Source: a virus | DNA length: 21,600 bases | Reading direction: 5' to 3' (one strand) | IMG/VR virus record: IMGVR_UViG_3300049057_000072 | Location: 1 to 21,600 of that record | Part shown: positions 6,322-14,431 of the stretch, piece by piece | Layout of the letters: each line of letters begins with the position of its first letter | Position numbering within the stretch: the first letter of the stretch is position 1 | Position numbers and translations under genes: made by a program | Notes under the pieces: model-generated | What the model was told of the DNA's origin: nothing | Database searches by the model: none | What the model saw: only the letters and a program-made list of their open reading frames with translations

Positions 6322-7595
6322 CGGAATCTCGCGATGCGGAAGAATCCCGGATTATCGAGAGGTTCCCCCGGCCCGTAGAGTTGTAGCATACTGGTTCCGG
6401 GATTCGGTGCATCCTGGATCTCACCTGTGAGTATCACCTGATTGTCTATGATCTCCCCTGATGCTGCACGCACACCAGGACTACGGATGTTCTCGACATA
6501 ACATAGTGTCTTGGATTGGAAAAATCCCGGTGTTCCTGTAGCGGGCGCATTTCCCGCGCCTGTATCCATACCCACGCATCCCTGATAGTCAGGCGTTAGC
6601 ACACCGAAGGTGTAGGCGGCGTTCGGGCCAAGGATCTGCTCACTTCCGTATCCAGTGGTACCGAAGAACAGCGCAGCCTCGACCTCCGTCACGTTCGGGC
6701 GTGCTGTATAGGTGCCTTCGGCACCGAGTGCGGGTGTACTCACTAAATGGGCGGAACCCTCACCGGCCCACCATGCCATAGAGTGCCGCGTTGGATAGCC
6801 ATGGAGAGAAGCCCGTATAGCCTCAGAATCGAGATTCGGATAGGGATGCAACTTATCATCGGCCGTTAGGATTGACCCTGCGATCCACGGTCGCACAGTC
6901 AGCGAGACGGGAACCACTGTCGATGGTAGAAGGAAGTTCAAGAATTGCTGCGTGTAACCAATCGCGCCCAACTGTGAGAATGTCCGCATCATCATGGATA
7001 GCGCATTGCTCTGATGTCCGTAGGGTGCCGGAATCAAATCGGTGGGCCAATTACCCACACCCATCGAATAGTAGATTCCCTCATTATGTGAGCCGTCCCG
7101 CGCAGCACCCGTAATCCAGTGATGGAAACCGATTCCCGTCTGTGGTCGATAGTCCAAGGCAAAGTCATATACGGCTGTATCGTTCGAGAAGATCGAGGAT
7201 CCGTGTGATCCTGCGAAGTCTCCCCACATGAGGTAGTGGATAAGACGGGAACCGGGAGCAGATGTATTCACCGTAACAGTGAAGCCGTCGCTGTCAAAGG
7301 ACACTGTTCCCTGATAGTCGATAGTCCCACCGGCAGCGCCCGCACATGAAATCGCCTTCGGCTTGAAGTTACTGCCAAACGCGATGTTGCTTAACGACTG
7401 TTGATCTATCAATTCGGTCGCATGATCAGTCCATGCCATGCCGAAGAAGATGCCGGGATTGCCACCCGAAACCAGAGCATCCTCGGTAGCCTGATTGCCC
7501 CCGAAGAACATACCTCCCTGCGGTGTAAAACCCAATCCTGTAATGGACAGCGATCCGCCGCCTGTGGGGAAATAGAAGCTACCAGCCTTAAACAC
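6318..7595 (-). CDS. tail fibre / receptor-binding-like minor tail protein
   Basis: A 425-residue, beta-rich, glycine-rich protein at the end of the tail module, where host-binding proteins usually lie. The N-terminus (GSFYFPTGGGSLSITGLGF, residues 5-23, then GGMFFGG) matches the style of a common phage tail motif in which GSF...TG...ITGLGFxPxA opens a beta-sandwich; a second part with similar composition follows around 140-210. The central and C-terminal parts have many aromatic and glycine residues typical of trimeric fibres. The start is GTG, sharing a base with the upstream stop (TAGTG). The receptor cannot be predicted. Confidence 0.7.
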   Translation of the reverse strand: MFKAGSFYFPTGGGSLSITGLGFTPQGGMFFGGNQATEDALVSGGNPGIFFGMAWTDHATELIDQQSLSNIAFGSNFKPKAISCAGAAGGTIDYQGTVSFDSDGFTVTVNTSAPGSRLIHYLMWGDFAGSHGSSIFSNDTAVYDFALDYRPQTGIGFHHWITGAARDGSHNEGIYYSMGVGNWPTDLIPAPYGHQSNALSMMMRTFSQLGAIGYTQQFLNFLLPSTVVPVSLTVRPWIAGSILTADDKLHPYPNLDSEAIRASLHGYPTRHSMAWWAGEGSAHLVSTPALGAEGTYTARPNVTEVEAALFFGTTGYGSEQILGPNAAYTFGVLTPDYQGCVGMDTGAGNAPATGTPGFFQSKTLCYVENIRSPGVRAASGEIIDNQVILTGEIQDAPNPGTSMLQLYGPGEPLDNPGFFRIARFR

Positions 7596-8266
7596 TATGC
7601 GAATTGGATGTAGACACCTAGACCCTTAGAACCCGCTGCAACCGCATCGGTATCGATCCAGATGCGATCACTCGTATAGACCTTGTTACGTGGATTGGCT
7701 GGATCTCCACCCGTGTCGATCTGAGGCTGTGTGCCCGCGGTTTCGGAATCGTACTCGCCTGAGTCGATAGTGATCGGAACCTCAAGGATGTCGAAGCCCC
7801 TAGTCTGATTCGAGATCTGCACAGTGGTCGGCCCACTACCGGCGGTACCGTTGAATGCGGCGACGTGTGTAATCTTGGTCGCATTCAACGAACGATGAAT
7901 CGAGAATCGGAATGCTCCATTCTCAACTCGATTCGACCGTCTGTCTGCATAGACCTTGATCGCATGGACGGCAGGGCCAGCAACGGCGTACCAGCCTGCT
8001 TCGACTTCCTCATCAGTGAGGGGATCTACACGGCCGGGATGGTAGTACACGAGCGAGTCAGTCGGAAGGGCTTGATGATGCGCGCCCGACCAATTCAATA
8101 GCACTTCCCAGGGGAACGGGGCAATCGCGTATTCCCACTGATCGGCCTGAATCGATGATGGCCCTGCTTGAATGACAGAGCGCAGGAGTTGCCTCATCTG
8201 TGTGACCTGTTCCTGAAGAACCTCGATCTCACGCTGTGGTGATATGGACTTACGCCGAAGGGCCAT
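7595..8266 (-). CDS. minor tail protein, 223 aa
   Basis: Virion protein by context, between two other tail-tip genes. Residues 8-40 form a short coiled coil (REIEVLQEQVTQMRQLL), a frequent trimerisation and attachment element in tail fibres and baseplate proteins. The remainder is beta-rich with GWYAVAGPAVHAIKVYADRR and a C-terminal strand region. Start ATG shares a base with the upstream stop (TGATG). No enzymatic motif visible. It may be an upper fibre or a connector between the tail tip and the 425-aa protein. Confidence 0.68.
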   Translation of the reverse strand: MALRRKSISPQREIEVLQEQVTQMRQLLRSVIQAGPSSIQADQWEYAIAPFPWEVLLNWSGAHHQALPTDSLVYYHPGRVDPLTDEEVEAGWYAVAGPAVHAIKVYADRRSNRVENGAFRFSIHRSLNATKITHVAAFNGTAGSGPTTVQISNQTRGFDILEVPITIDSGEYDSETAGTQPQIDTGGDPANPRNKVYTSDRIWIDTDAVAAGSKGLGVYIQFA

Positions 8267-9540
8267 CAGATGCCACCCTTACGATCCGTAGGTAGACCAC
8301 CCGACGTACCGAACTCGGGTTCGTAGATCATCATCAATTCCATCGAGACAGTTTCATTGGTCGAGTTGTCCACATTCCACTTGATAGCGTTCACCTTGAA
8401 GTAGGCATCCACTAGGTGATAGGGCGCAAAGTCATGGGTAACCCGCACAGTGTTGGCAATCAGGCTTCGAGGACGATCCCCTCCGTAGAAGTTGAGTCCG
8501 AGAAATTCGGGATTCAACAGCGCCACAGAGAGTTTTTTCTGTGGATGAAGGTCGTTCTGATCCTTCAGCTTTCGTAGTATGACGTTGTAGTCCTGAACCT
8601 CACCATAGTCATACACGAGATCCAGACGACCATAGAGGTCGAGGCTCGGCTTGTATGTCCACATAGCCCCGACTTTGTGACGCCCGGAACCAAGACCGAT
8701 CAGATGCGTACCGTCCGGCCCATCATTTGTCCAGTCGAAATCGACAAAGCTGCCCATCGTCTCATCATCGGTAGCTTTCCATGAATACACGGGAGAATTG
8801 GACGTGTATTTCGTGGGCGTCCATAGCTTGAACTGTCTGCTGATCGGCAGGATGTCCCATTCGAACCCATCACTGAGTTCGGACAACTTAGTGATGTGAT
8901 CGTAGATGGTTGTCTGGTCGCCGGGATAGATCTTGTAGCGACCTACTGGGCCATCGGTGACACCGATATTCCATACCAGATTGAGGGATCCCTGCGCCGT
9001 AGGCAAAGCCTGCCTCTCGGCCGCTGTCATGCCATAGTCGCATGGCACCCCTGTTCGCATCGAGACAAGGATGTCTCTGACGATCCGCTTGATCGGGACA
9101 GCGGGTAGTTCTGGATCATCGGGCAAAGCCTTCTTAGGCCATTTCTTCGGCCATTGATCCCAGAAACTATGCTTGGTGATCTCAGCGTAGGTGAGATAGT
9201 CTTCCGGCGTGAACGGGTAGATACGCCGTTGCAAGTAATGCTTCCAGTCTTTCCCGGCTACGAGGATTGTATCGCGATCCTTGTTCAGATTGACCGACGT
9301 GAGCATGCCATCGGAGATTATCAATCCACCCCGATATAGCTCATAGTTCGCACTATAGGGCGCAAACTCGTCACGTGTGATGCCTAGCGTATCTGAGCCA
9401 CGTCGATACTGACCGAGAGCCAACTCACCTGCGAACCCACCCGGCTCTGAGTTACGGATCTCCGCTTCGGGAGTCTGAATAGCATACTCACCCTTCGGCG
9501 CTCCCGACCGACTGAGGAACCTAACCCACCACTCAGCCAT
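8266..9540 (-). CDS. minor tail protein, tail-tip component (ReqiPepy6 Gp37-like)
   Basis: A 424-residue tail-tip protein following the distal tail gene, the position of Tal-like or baseplate hub proteins. It contains the layout seen in actinophage Gp37-like tail proteins: an early strand region (NYELYRGGLIISDGMLTSVN), then ILVAGKDWKHYLQRRIYPF around 92-110, which resembles the G-x-D-xxxLxxRxxxP core, and a long C-terminal domain ending in VSMELMMIYEPE. No peptidase or lysozyme motif was seen. The assignment is by pattern and gene order. The start has only a weak Shine-Dalgarno; six bases separate it from the distal tail gene. Confidence 0.72.
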   Translation of the reverse strand: MAEWWVRFLSRSGAPKGEYAIQTPEAEIRNSEPGGFAGELALGQYRRGSDTLGITRDEFAPYSANYELYRGGLIISDGMLTSVNLNKDRDTILVAGKDWKHYLQRRIYPFTPEDYLTYAEITKHSFWDQWPKKWPKKALPDDPELPAVPIKRIVRDILVSMRTGVPCDYGMTAAERQALPTAQGSLNLVWNIGVTDGPVGRYKIYPGDQTTIYDHITKLSELSDGFEWDILPISRQFKLWTPTKYTSNSPVYSWKATDDETMGSFVDFDWTNDGPDGTHLIGLGSGRHKVGAMWTYKPSLDLYGRLDLVYDYGEVQDYNVILRKLKDQNDLHPQKKLSVALLNPEFLGLNFYGGDRPRSLIANTVRVTHDFAPYHLVDAYFKVNAIKWNVDNSTNETVSMELMMIYEPEFGTSGGLPTDRKGGI

Positions 9541-9546
9541 ATGGCC

Positions 9547-10053
9547 CTACCCGAGTTGATACTTCGTAGACGACGAAACACCCACGAAGTAGGGCACGAA
9601 TGCCTTCCAGGTGATCTGAAACTCCGAGTTCGCCGGATACAGCGCACGCATTGGAAATGACGGTTGCACAACAACCACTTCGGCGTCTGCGTCCTCAGTC
9701 ATTCCATCGAACCGCACACGGAGGACTCCATGCGTGCGGGATGTATAAACCCCGGAAGGGGGAGGCAGCACAGCGTCGATCAGAGCGAGGCGCTTCGTAA
9801 TGTAGTCCGTCGCTCGCGCTGCATCCGATGCGCCTACTCCCAGGATAGCGCCCTCTGCGATGATAGTCATCGCATCCGGATAGTGGAAGGTCTTCCATTG
9901 TCCGGGGGCAGCCATCTTCTTTGCGTCATGCTGATCGATGTTCGTCGTGATGTTAAAGTCATGCAGCGGATACAGGTTGTTGCCTGATCCATCTGTGGTA
10001 TTCAATTCTACCGCACTACCTACAATGGGACGGATTTCTACCTTGGTCAGCAT
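9547..10053 (-). CDS. distal tail protein (Dit-like)
   Basis: Placed right after the tape measure gene, where distal tail (Dit) or equivalent tail-tip adaptors lie; these form the ring that closes the tail tube. The ATG at 10053 is preferred: it shares a base with the tape measure stop (TGATG) and has AGGTGG about 8 bases upstream. A GTG at 10065 would add four residues. The 168-residue product starts MLTKVEIRPIVG, is beta-rich (YPLHDFNITTN, FRFDGMT-type strands) and ends ITWKAFVPYFVG. Family assignment rests on position and size. Confidence 0.7.
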   Translation of the reverse strand: MLTKVEIRPIVGSAVELNTTDGSGNNLYPLHDFNITTNIDQHDAKKMAAPGQWKTFHYPDAMTIIAEGAILGVGASDAARATDYITKRLALIDAVLPPPSGVYTSRTHGVLRVRFDGMTEDADAEVVVVQPSFPMRALYPANSEFQITWKAFVPYFVGVSSSTKYQLG

Positions 10054-13000
10054 CAGGGATTCCACCTAGCGGTACGGGCAACGAATGCCGCCTTTCGAAT
10101 AACTTCCTCTGTGGAGGATCCCCCCGCTAGAGCGCCTGCCGCAATGTCAATCATGATCGTCTGTGAGCGGGAATTGTCGGTTGTCGTGCTTCCGCCTTTA
10201 CCCGTTGTACCCACACCGCCAGGATTCTTTGACGTTGCACCGGCAGGCTTGGCAATGGTGGGCAGCATCGGGGGAGCGGGGTTTTCGACCTTCCAATCGC
10301 TGACCGCTTTATTCACCGCTGCGTTGATCACATCGGGGAACTTGGTCTGGATCCAGCCATCGAACCATGCGCCCACCTGTGCCTGCTGGAAACCGTTGAT
10401 GATGGCCTGACCCATGTCGCCGCCCGCCTTGCGGAAACGGTTGATCTCATCCTGAAAGTCCATTTTCGTTGCGGACTTGATCTGCGTGTTGCGCCGCTTC
10501 CACTGTGAAATGAGTTGGTTCATCTGCTGCGGCGTAGCCTTGAGCATGTTCTCGATGATGGGCGAACCCTCTTCAATGCCCATATTACGAATCTCATTGA
10601 TGAACTCTGCCGGGACGCCACGCTTCATCAGCTTGTCCAGTCGTTCACGCCAGCGCGCAAACTGGTTGTTCTGCTGATTCAGATCCTTGATCATGTCCTG
10701 GATGCGCGGAGTGATACCCCATTCCTTAGCAAGATCGAATGTCTCGCTCGTAAGCCACGGCCCCTGGAATAGCTGTCCGAACGCCTGACGATTAGCGTTC
10801 TCCATGTCGATGTACATATTGCGCAGATTGTCTACTGTCTGTGTCCGCGCACGCTCTGTCTCAAGAGCCAGTTGCTTACGCCATTCCCCTGCGCGATCAC
10901 CCATCTCATCGAATTGGTCACCGAGGTCGGCAAGCGGAGTATCTAGACCGAGCAGCTTACTGATGGTAGCTTGATCACCCTTCTTGATTGCCTTGTCGAG
11001 TTTCGCCTGCCAATTCTCCCATGTCTTGACAGTATCGTTTGCCGCATCCTTATGAGCGGCCTTGACGCGAGCGAATGCAGCATTGAGATCCTGCGCTTGA
11101 CGTAGGATCACTTCTCGATTAGTACCAGGAGCGAAATCACCCGTGCGAAGCTGTCGGAAGAATTCTGCCCGGAGTTTCTTGGCCTTCTTCGGTGATTCCC
11201 GAACAAGCTGATCCAATGCCTTACTCGTCGCGTTAGCCTCTTCTCGCATATGCTGTGAAATACGGACATTTCCAAGTTCTCGCTCAAGGAAATCTTTGGC
11301 CTGACGGAACTCGTCAAAGACACCTACGCCGAATCCCGGCACATGTGTAAATGGATCGATGATCTTCAGTGCAGCATCAATCGCGCGGATCCGAAGTTCG
11401 TCCCATATATCATAGAGACGGTCGCGTGTCCGCTCCCAATGGAAGATGAACTGCTCAAGCAGTAGACCAGCGGCAACGACGAAAGCACCGATACCCGTGC
11501 TGACCAATGCCCGCTTCCACGCGAAGGAAACGCTTGTAGCCGCTACGCGATTCGCGATTGCGACGGCCGCTGCTGCGGCGATTGCCGTTGTCTTCCAGGC
11601 AATCCAGCCAAGCGCCATGATCTTGACGGCCCGCTCGATACCGACGATCTGTGTAAGCAGCACGCCTAGACCGACAAGGGGTATTGCTCTGAGAGCGGTA
11701 GCGAATGTCATCGTTGCCCCGCCAGCACCGGCAGCGGCCATCTTCCATAGCTTGAAGTGTGCTACCAGAGTCACGAGCGGGCCAGCGATACCGAGGATCA
11801 CACCCGCAACCAGGGCACCGATGGATGCCCATGCACCGAATTGGACGATTGAGTCGCGCAGACCCTCATCGAGGCTATTCCACCAATCGAGCATACCTGC
11901 GATGGCGTCACCGATACGGGCAAATACCGGGATAGCAGCCTCACCGATTTCCACCACAAGTGTCTTGAAACGGTTGACGAATACCTGCCACTGCACACCG
12001 GGATCCGCCATCAACGTCTCAAACGACCGCTGGAACTCTTTGTTATTCTCGGTCGTCTGCTTCTGAAGCTGCATGTACTGCTTGAAGTCAGAGAATACAA
12101 ACCGGAAGAATCGGCGTGCTTCTGCTGTAGACAACAGACCCTTCGTACGTGGATCCGCCGCACGTGTGACGATCTGAATGAATCGCTCCGATGCCTTGCC
12201 ACCCTTGTCGAGTTCATTGCCCCAGGCATCCATGATCTTCTTCATGACCTGCGGCAACGGCAGCAAGCGACCTTGAGCATCCTCGATGTCAACGCCTAGC
12301 TTCTGGATTCCCTTGCGGAACTCGGCGCGGCCGAGCACGTCAAACGCACGGGAGATCTGTGTGGCTGCGATACTCGCATCGCCGGTCTTCCTTGTCAGGA
12401 AAGCCATGATGCCTGCAACGTCATCGAGAGACTGACCGGATCCGTATGCGGCAGCCGCAACCTTCGGCAGCATCTCCGCGAAATCCTGGAAGCGCATACG
12501 ACCAAACCGGACAATCGAGAACATGCGGTTCAGCGTCTCTGCGACACTCTCGTTCGCACCACGGAACGTATTCAAAACGGTGATACTCGCTTTGGTTGCG
12601 GTCATCAAGTCTGTCTGTCCTGCGACCGCTGCGCGTGAGAAGGCTTCCAGAAGTCCGATACCCTCACCGATGTTCTGGACGTTGGTGGACGAGAAGATCT
12701 CGTATGTCGCCTCAGCCATCTCCTGTGCCGCAAACGGATAATCCACAGATAGACGAAGGATCGCAGCACGGAGTTGATCCGCGTTAGCCTGTGCTTCCCG
12801 TGTACCCGCGCCTATCCTGGTTACCTGCGTGGCGGCAAGACTGGCAGAACGGCTGAATTCTGCTGCTTCCCGCGCGGCAAAGCCAAAAGCGGCTGTTCCC
12901 GCAGCACCGAACAACTGCATGGTACGACCGATATTGCCGAGAGCGTGGCCGACATCGGATAGCCTCTGCGCAGGCATCGCATTGACGGCCTGATTAAAGG

Positions 13001-13571
13001 CAAGCTGCGCCCTTTGACTCTGATTGAGAGCATTGTGTGCTTCAAGCAGACGGAGATTTGCCCGCTGTTGCGCCGATGCAAAGGCGTCCGCATTAGTCCG
13101 CATCAACTGATACTGCCGGGGCAGGCGGATTACCTGTTGCTCGACCCGTCCGATGCTCTGAGCAAGTCGGTCATGACGGGTCTGCAACGATCCTACTGCC
13201 TGCTCTGCGGCACGGATATCCGCGATCATCTGTGGACTACGCGGCCCAAAGGTACCCAGAGTCGTACGTGTGCGTGCTCTCCGTACCTTATCGAGATTTG
13301 CTTGCGCTTGCGTAAGACGATCAAGCGTCATAGCCTGCTGACGAAGCAGACGGTTATGTGTCTCGATGATACTCAGAGGTCGTGCTGCTGCTTGTGCAAG
13401 CTGAAGCTGACCTAGTGCCCGCATCTTACGGAAAGTCACATCCGATTGTCGAGCCGCGATCATCTGAGCCTTGGATAGACCCGAGAACTCGGCGGACGCG
13501 CGGCGAAGCTGACGCGAGGCGAAATCCTGCGCCCGGATGATGACCATCATTTCGCCTACGCGGAGTGCCAT
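10053..13571 (-). CDS. tail tape measure protein
   Basis: The longest gene in the window (1172 residues). It sets tail length and is ejected with the DNA. Residues 20-200 are helical coiled coil; about 205-480 match the TP901/PhageMin_Tail tape measure core (SASLAATQVTRIG, FAAQEMAEATYEIFSSTNVQN, DDVAGIMAFLTRKTGDASIAATQISRAF). Hydrophobic segments at about 580-610, 630-650, 660-680 and 690-708 are probable membrane-inserting helices; the C-terminal half is again helical and charged, ending in a low-complexity G/T/K linker near 1110-1130. At about 0.15 nm per residue the tail would be roughly 175 nm. The ATG is one base past the stop of the chaperone frameshift product. Confidence 0.95.
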   Translation of the reverse strand: MALRVGEMMVIIRAQDFASRQLRRASAEFSGLSKAQMIAARQSDVTFRKMRALGQLQLAQAAARPLSIIETHNRLLRQQAMTLDRLTQAQANLDKVRRARTRTTLGTFGPRSPQMIADIRAAEQAVGSLQTRHDRLAQSIGRVEQQVIRLPRQYQLMRTNADAFASAQQRANLRLLEAHNALNQSQRAQLAFNQAVNAMPAQRLSDVGHALGNIGRTMQLFGAAGTAAFGFAAREAAEFSRSASLAATQVTRIGAGTREAQANADQLRAAILRLSVDYPFAAQEMAEATYEIFSSTNVQNIGEGIGLLEAFSRAAVAGQTDLMTATKASITVLNTFRGANESVAETLNRMFSIVRFGRMRFQDFAEMLPKVAAAAYGSGQSLDDVAGIMAFLTRKTGDASIAATQISRAFDVLGRAEFRKGIQKLGVDIEDAQGRLLPLPQVMKKIMDAWGNELDKGGKASERFIQIVTRAADPRTKGLLSTAEARRFFRFVFSDFKQYMQLQKQTTENNKEFQRSFETLMADPGVQWQVFVNRFKTLVVEIGEAAIPVFARIGDAIAGMLDWWNSLDEGLRDSIVQFGAWASIGALVAGVILGIAGPLVTLVAHFKLWKMAAAGAGGATMTFATALRAIPLVGLGVLLTQIVGIERAVKIMALGWIAWKTTAIAAAAAVAIANRVAATSVSFAWKRALVSTGIGAFVVAAGLLLEQFIFHWERTRDRLYDIWDELRIRAIDAALKIIDPFTHVPGFGVGVFDEFRQAKDFLERELGNVRISQHMREEANATSKALDQLVRESPKKAKKLRAEFFRQLRTGDFAPGTNREVILRQAQDLNAAFARVKAAHKDAANDTVKTWENWQAKLDKAIKKGDQATISKLLGLDTPLADLGDQFDEMGDRAGEWRKQLALETERARTQTVDNLRNMYIDMENANRQAFGQLFQGPWLTSETFDLAKEWGITPRIQDMIKDLNQQNNQFARWRERLDKLMKRGVPAEFINEIRNMGIEEGSPIIENMLKATPQQMNQLISQWKRRNTQIKSATKMDFQDEINRFRKAGGDMGQAIINGFQQAQVGAWFDGWIQTKFPDVINAAVNKAVSDWKVENPAPPMLPTIAKPAGATSKNPGGVGTTGKGGSTTTDNSRSQTIMIDIAAGALAGGSSTEEVIRKAAFVARTARWNP

Positions 13572-13572
13572 G

Positions 13573-14261
13573 CTAGTTCACTTTCGTCGGCGTGTGCCTC
13601 TGTCGATTCTTGTTACGAGCTTCGCCTCTGCGCTCATCCAGTTCGTCCTTGCGGGTATAGGCGGTTAGAATTGCTTCTAACCGCCTGATATCCCCCGCAG
13701 GCTGATCCAGAACTCCACCCGCACGGGGTAACACGTTCAATGCTCGACACAGGGCACCGACGCGCAACCATCGTGCGGCTTCGATTACTACGTCTCGATC
13801 AAAGAGAGATCTGGCCGATTCGTCTCGTCCGATGAGGAAGAGGAAGGCGCAGTCGGTAAAGGGCTAAGGTCTTCCTCAGCGATCTGCGTCAACTCCGTGA
13901 TGTATCTATCGATTTCCTCACCGACCTTTGGATCCAGCTTCCACGTAGACATCGGCTTGGTGAAGTCGATCTTCTGCGTTTCCGCCTCATCGACAAAGAG
14001 GTTATGATCCACGATGCAGTTGCGGAACTCGAACTCCGTCACAGAGACGTTCATGGCCTCGAAATACGCACGCAGAGTTTCCTCGTCCGTGCGCTTTCGA
14101 CCACGACCCACGGACACCTGCTGTTCCTGGTACATACGACCAGCAATGTCCTTGCGCATCTCCATCTCGTGAAAGCTGAGCGTCCGCAGTTCGACATACC
14201 CACCGGGGCATGTCTTAAGATCCCTGCGACTGGTGCCCGGATCAACCGTTGCCTTTGGCAT
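13573..14261 (-). CDS. tail assembly chaperone GT-type fusion by -1 frameshift, 229 aa
   Basis: Predicted product of ribosomes that slip -1 at the heptamer at 13857-13863. Residues 1-135 come from the first frame; the shift at L135 then reads the second frame, which is open from the slip site (begins ACC GAC TGC at 13857) to the TAG at 13573, adding 94 residues. The added part contains LFDRDVVIEAARWLRVG and ALNVLPRAGGVLDQP, conserved-looking sequence typical of the T part of chaperones, and a basic tail. The second frame lacks a good start of its own: the ATG at 13767 would lose the LFDRDVVIEAA helix. The coordinates span both parts; one base is read twice. Confidence 0.8.
13788..14261 (-). 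CDS. tail assembly chaperone (G-type), 157 aa
   Basis: Chaperone that coats the tape measure protein and recruits tail tube subunits, not found in the finished virion in characterised phages. It lies between the tail tube and tape measure genes, as expected. The N-terminal part (residues 18-60) has VELRTLSFHEMEMRKDIAGRM, a common opening for siphophage G-type proteins, and the end is a disordered serine and aspartate-rich tail (SPLPTAPSSSSSDET). The frame-zero stop is at 13788. GGAGAGGAAAG lies upstream of the ATG, which shares a base with the stop of the 46-aa gene (TAATG). Confidence 0.85.
   Translation of the reverse strand: MPKATVDPGTSRRDLKTCPGGYVELRTLSFHEMEMRKDIAGRMYQEQQVSVGRGRKRTDEETLRAYFEAMNVSVTEFEFRNCIVDHNLFVDEAETQKIDFTKPMSTWKLDPKVGEEIDRYITELTQIAEEDLSPLPTAPSSSSSDETNRPDLSLIET
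13857..13863 (-). promoter_or_regulatory. -1 programmed frameshift slippery heptamer C CCT TTA
   Basis: On the minus strand the frame-zero codons AGC CCT TTA contain CCCTTTA, an exact XXXYYYZ heptamer in the correct frame for tandem slippage of the P- and A-site tRNAs (CCT to CCC, TTA to TTT). The -1 frame is open from here to 13573. No strong stem-loop is obvious just downstream. Confidence 0.75.
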
Positions 14262-14401
14262 TACTTCTTTCCTCTCCTGTGTTGACTTGCCTTGATAGCG
14301 CGGCCCTGCTTTGCAGCCTTCGCTTTGGCGCCCTTACCTCGGTACTCCTTGCCTTTCGAGCCGTACTTGTACCCGCCACCTTTTGTTTTACGGACGGGCA
14401 T
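14261..14401 (-). CDS. small basic protein, 46 aa, between tail tube and chaperone genes
   Basis: Short gene with a perfect AAGGAGG 7 bases before its ATG and a TAATG overlap with the chaperone start. The product begins MPVRKTKGGGYKYGSKGKEY and is rich in K, R and G (about ten lysines in the second half: GKGAKAKAAKQGRAIKASQ), with no acidic stretch or hydrophobic segment. Similar tiny K/G-rich proteins with MPVxKxKGGYxxGSKGK openings are common in phage structural regions, where their function is not known; nucleic acid or virion surface binding is a guess from charge. Confidence 0.78.
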   Translation of the reverse strand: MPVRKTKGGGYKYGSKGKEYRGKGAKAKAAKQGRAIKASQHRRGKK

Positions 14402-14431
14402 TGTTAGCCTCCTTACGTGTCCTAACTCGGA

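Noticed and set aside
10054-10065. GTG start for the distal tail gene at 10065
   Set aside because: It adds only four residues and would remove the AGGTGG spacing that supports the ATG at 10053.
11446-12066. 206-codon plus-strand frame antisense to the tape measure gene
   Set aside because: Long only because the tape measure gene is rich in alanine and has few stops on its complement; no Shine-Dalgarno and no family features.
13573-13767. Independent 64-aa gene between chaperone and tape measure
   Set aside because: Starting at 13767 cuts a conserved-looking helix; the slippery heptamer and open -1 frame explain it better as the frameshift extension.
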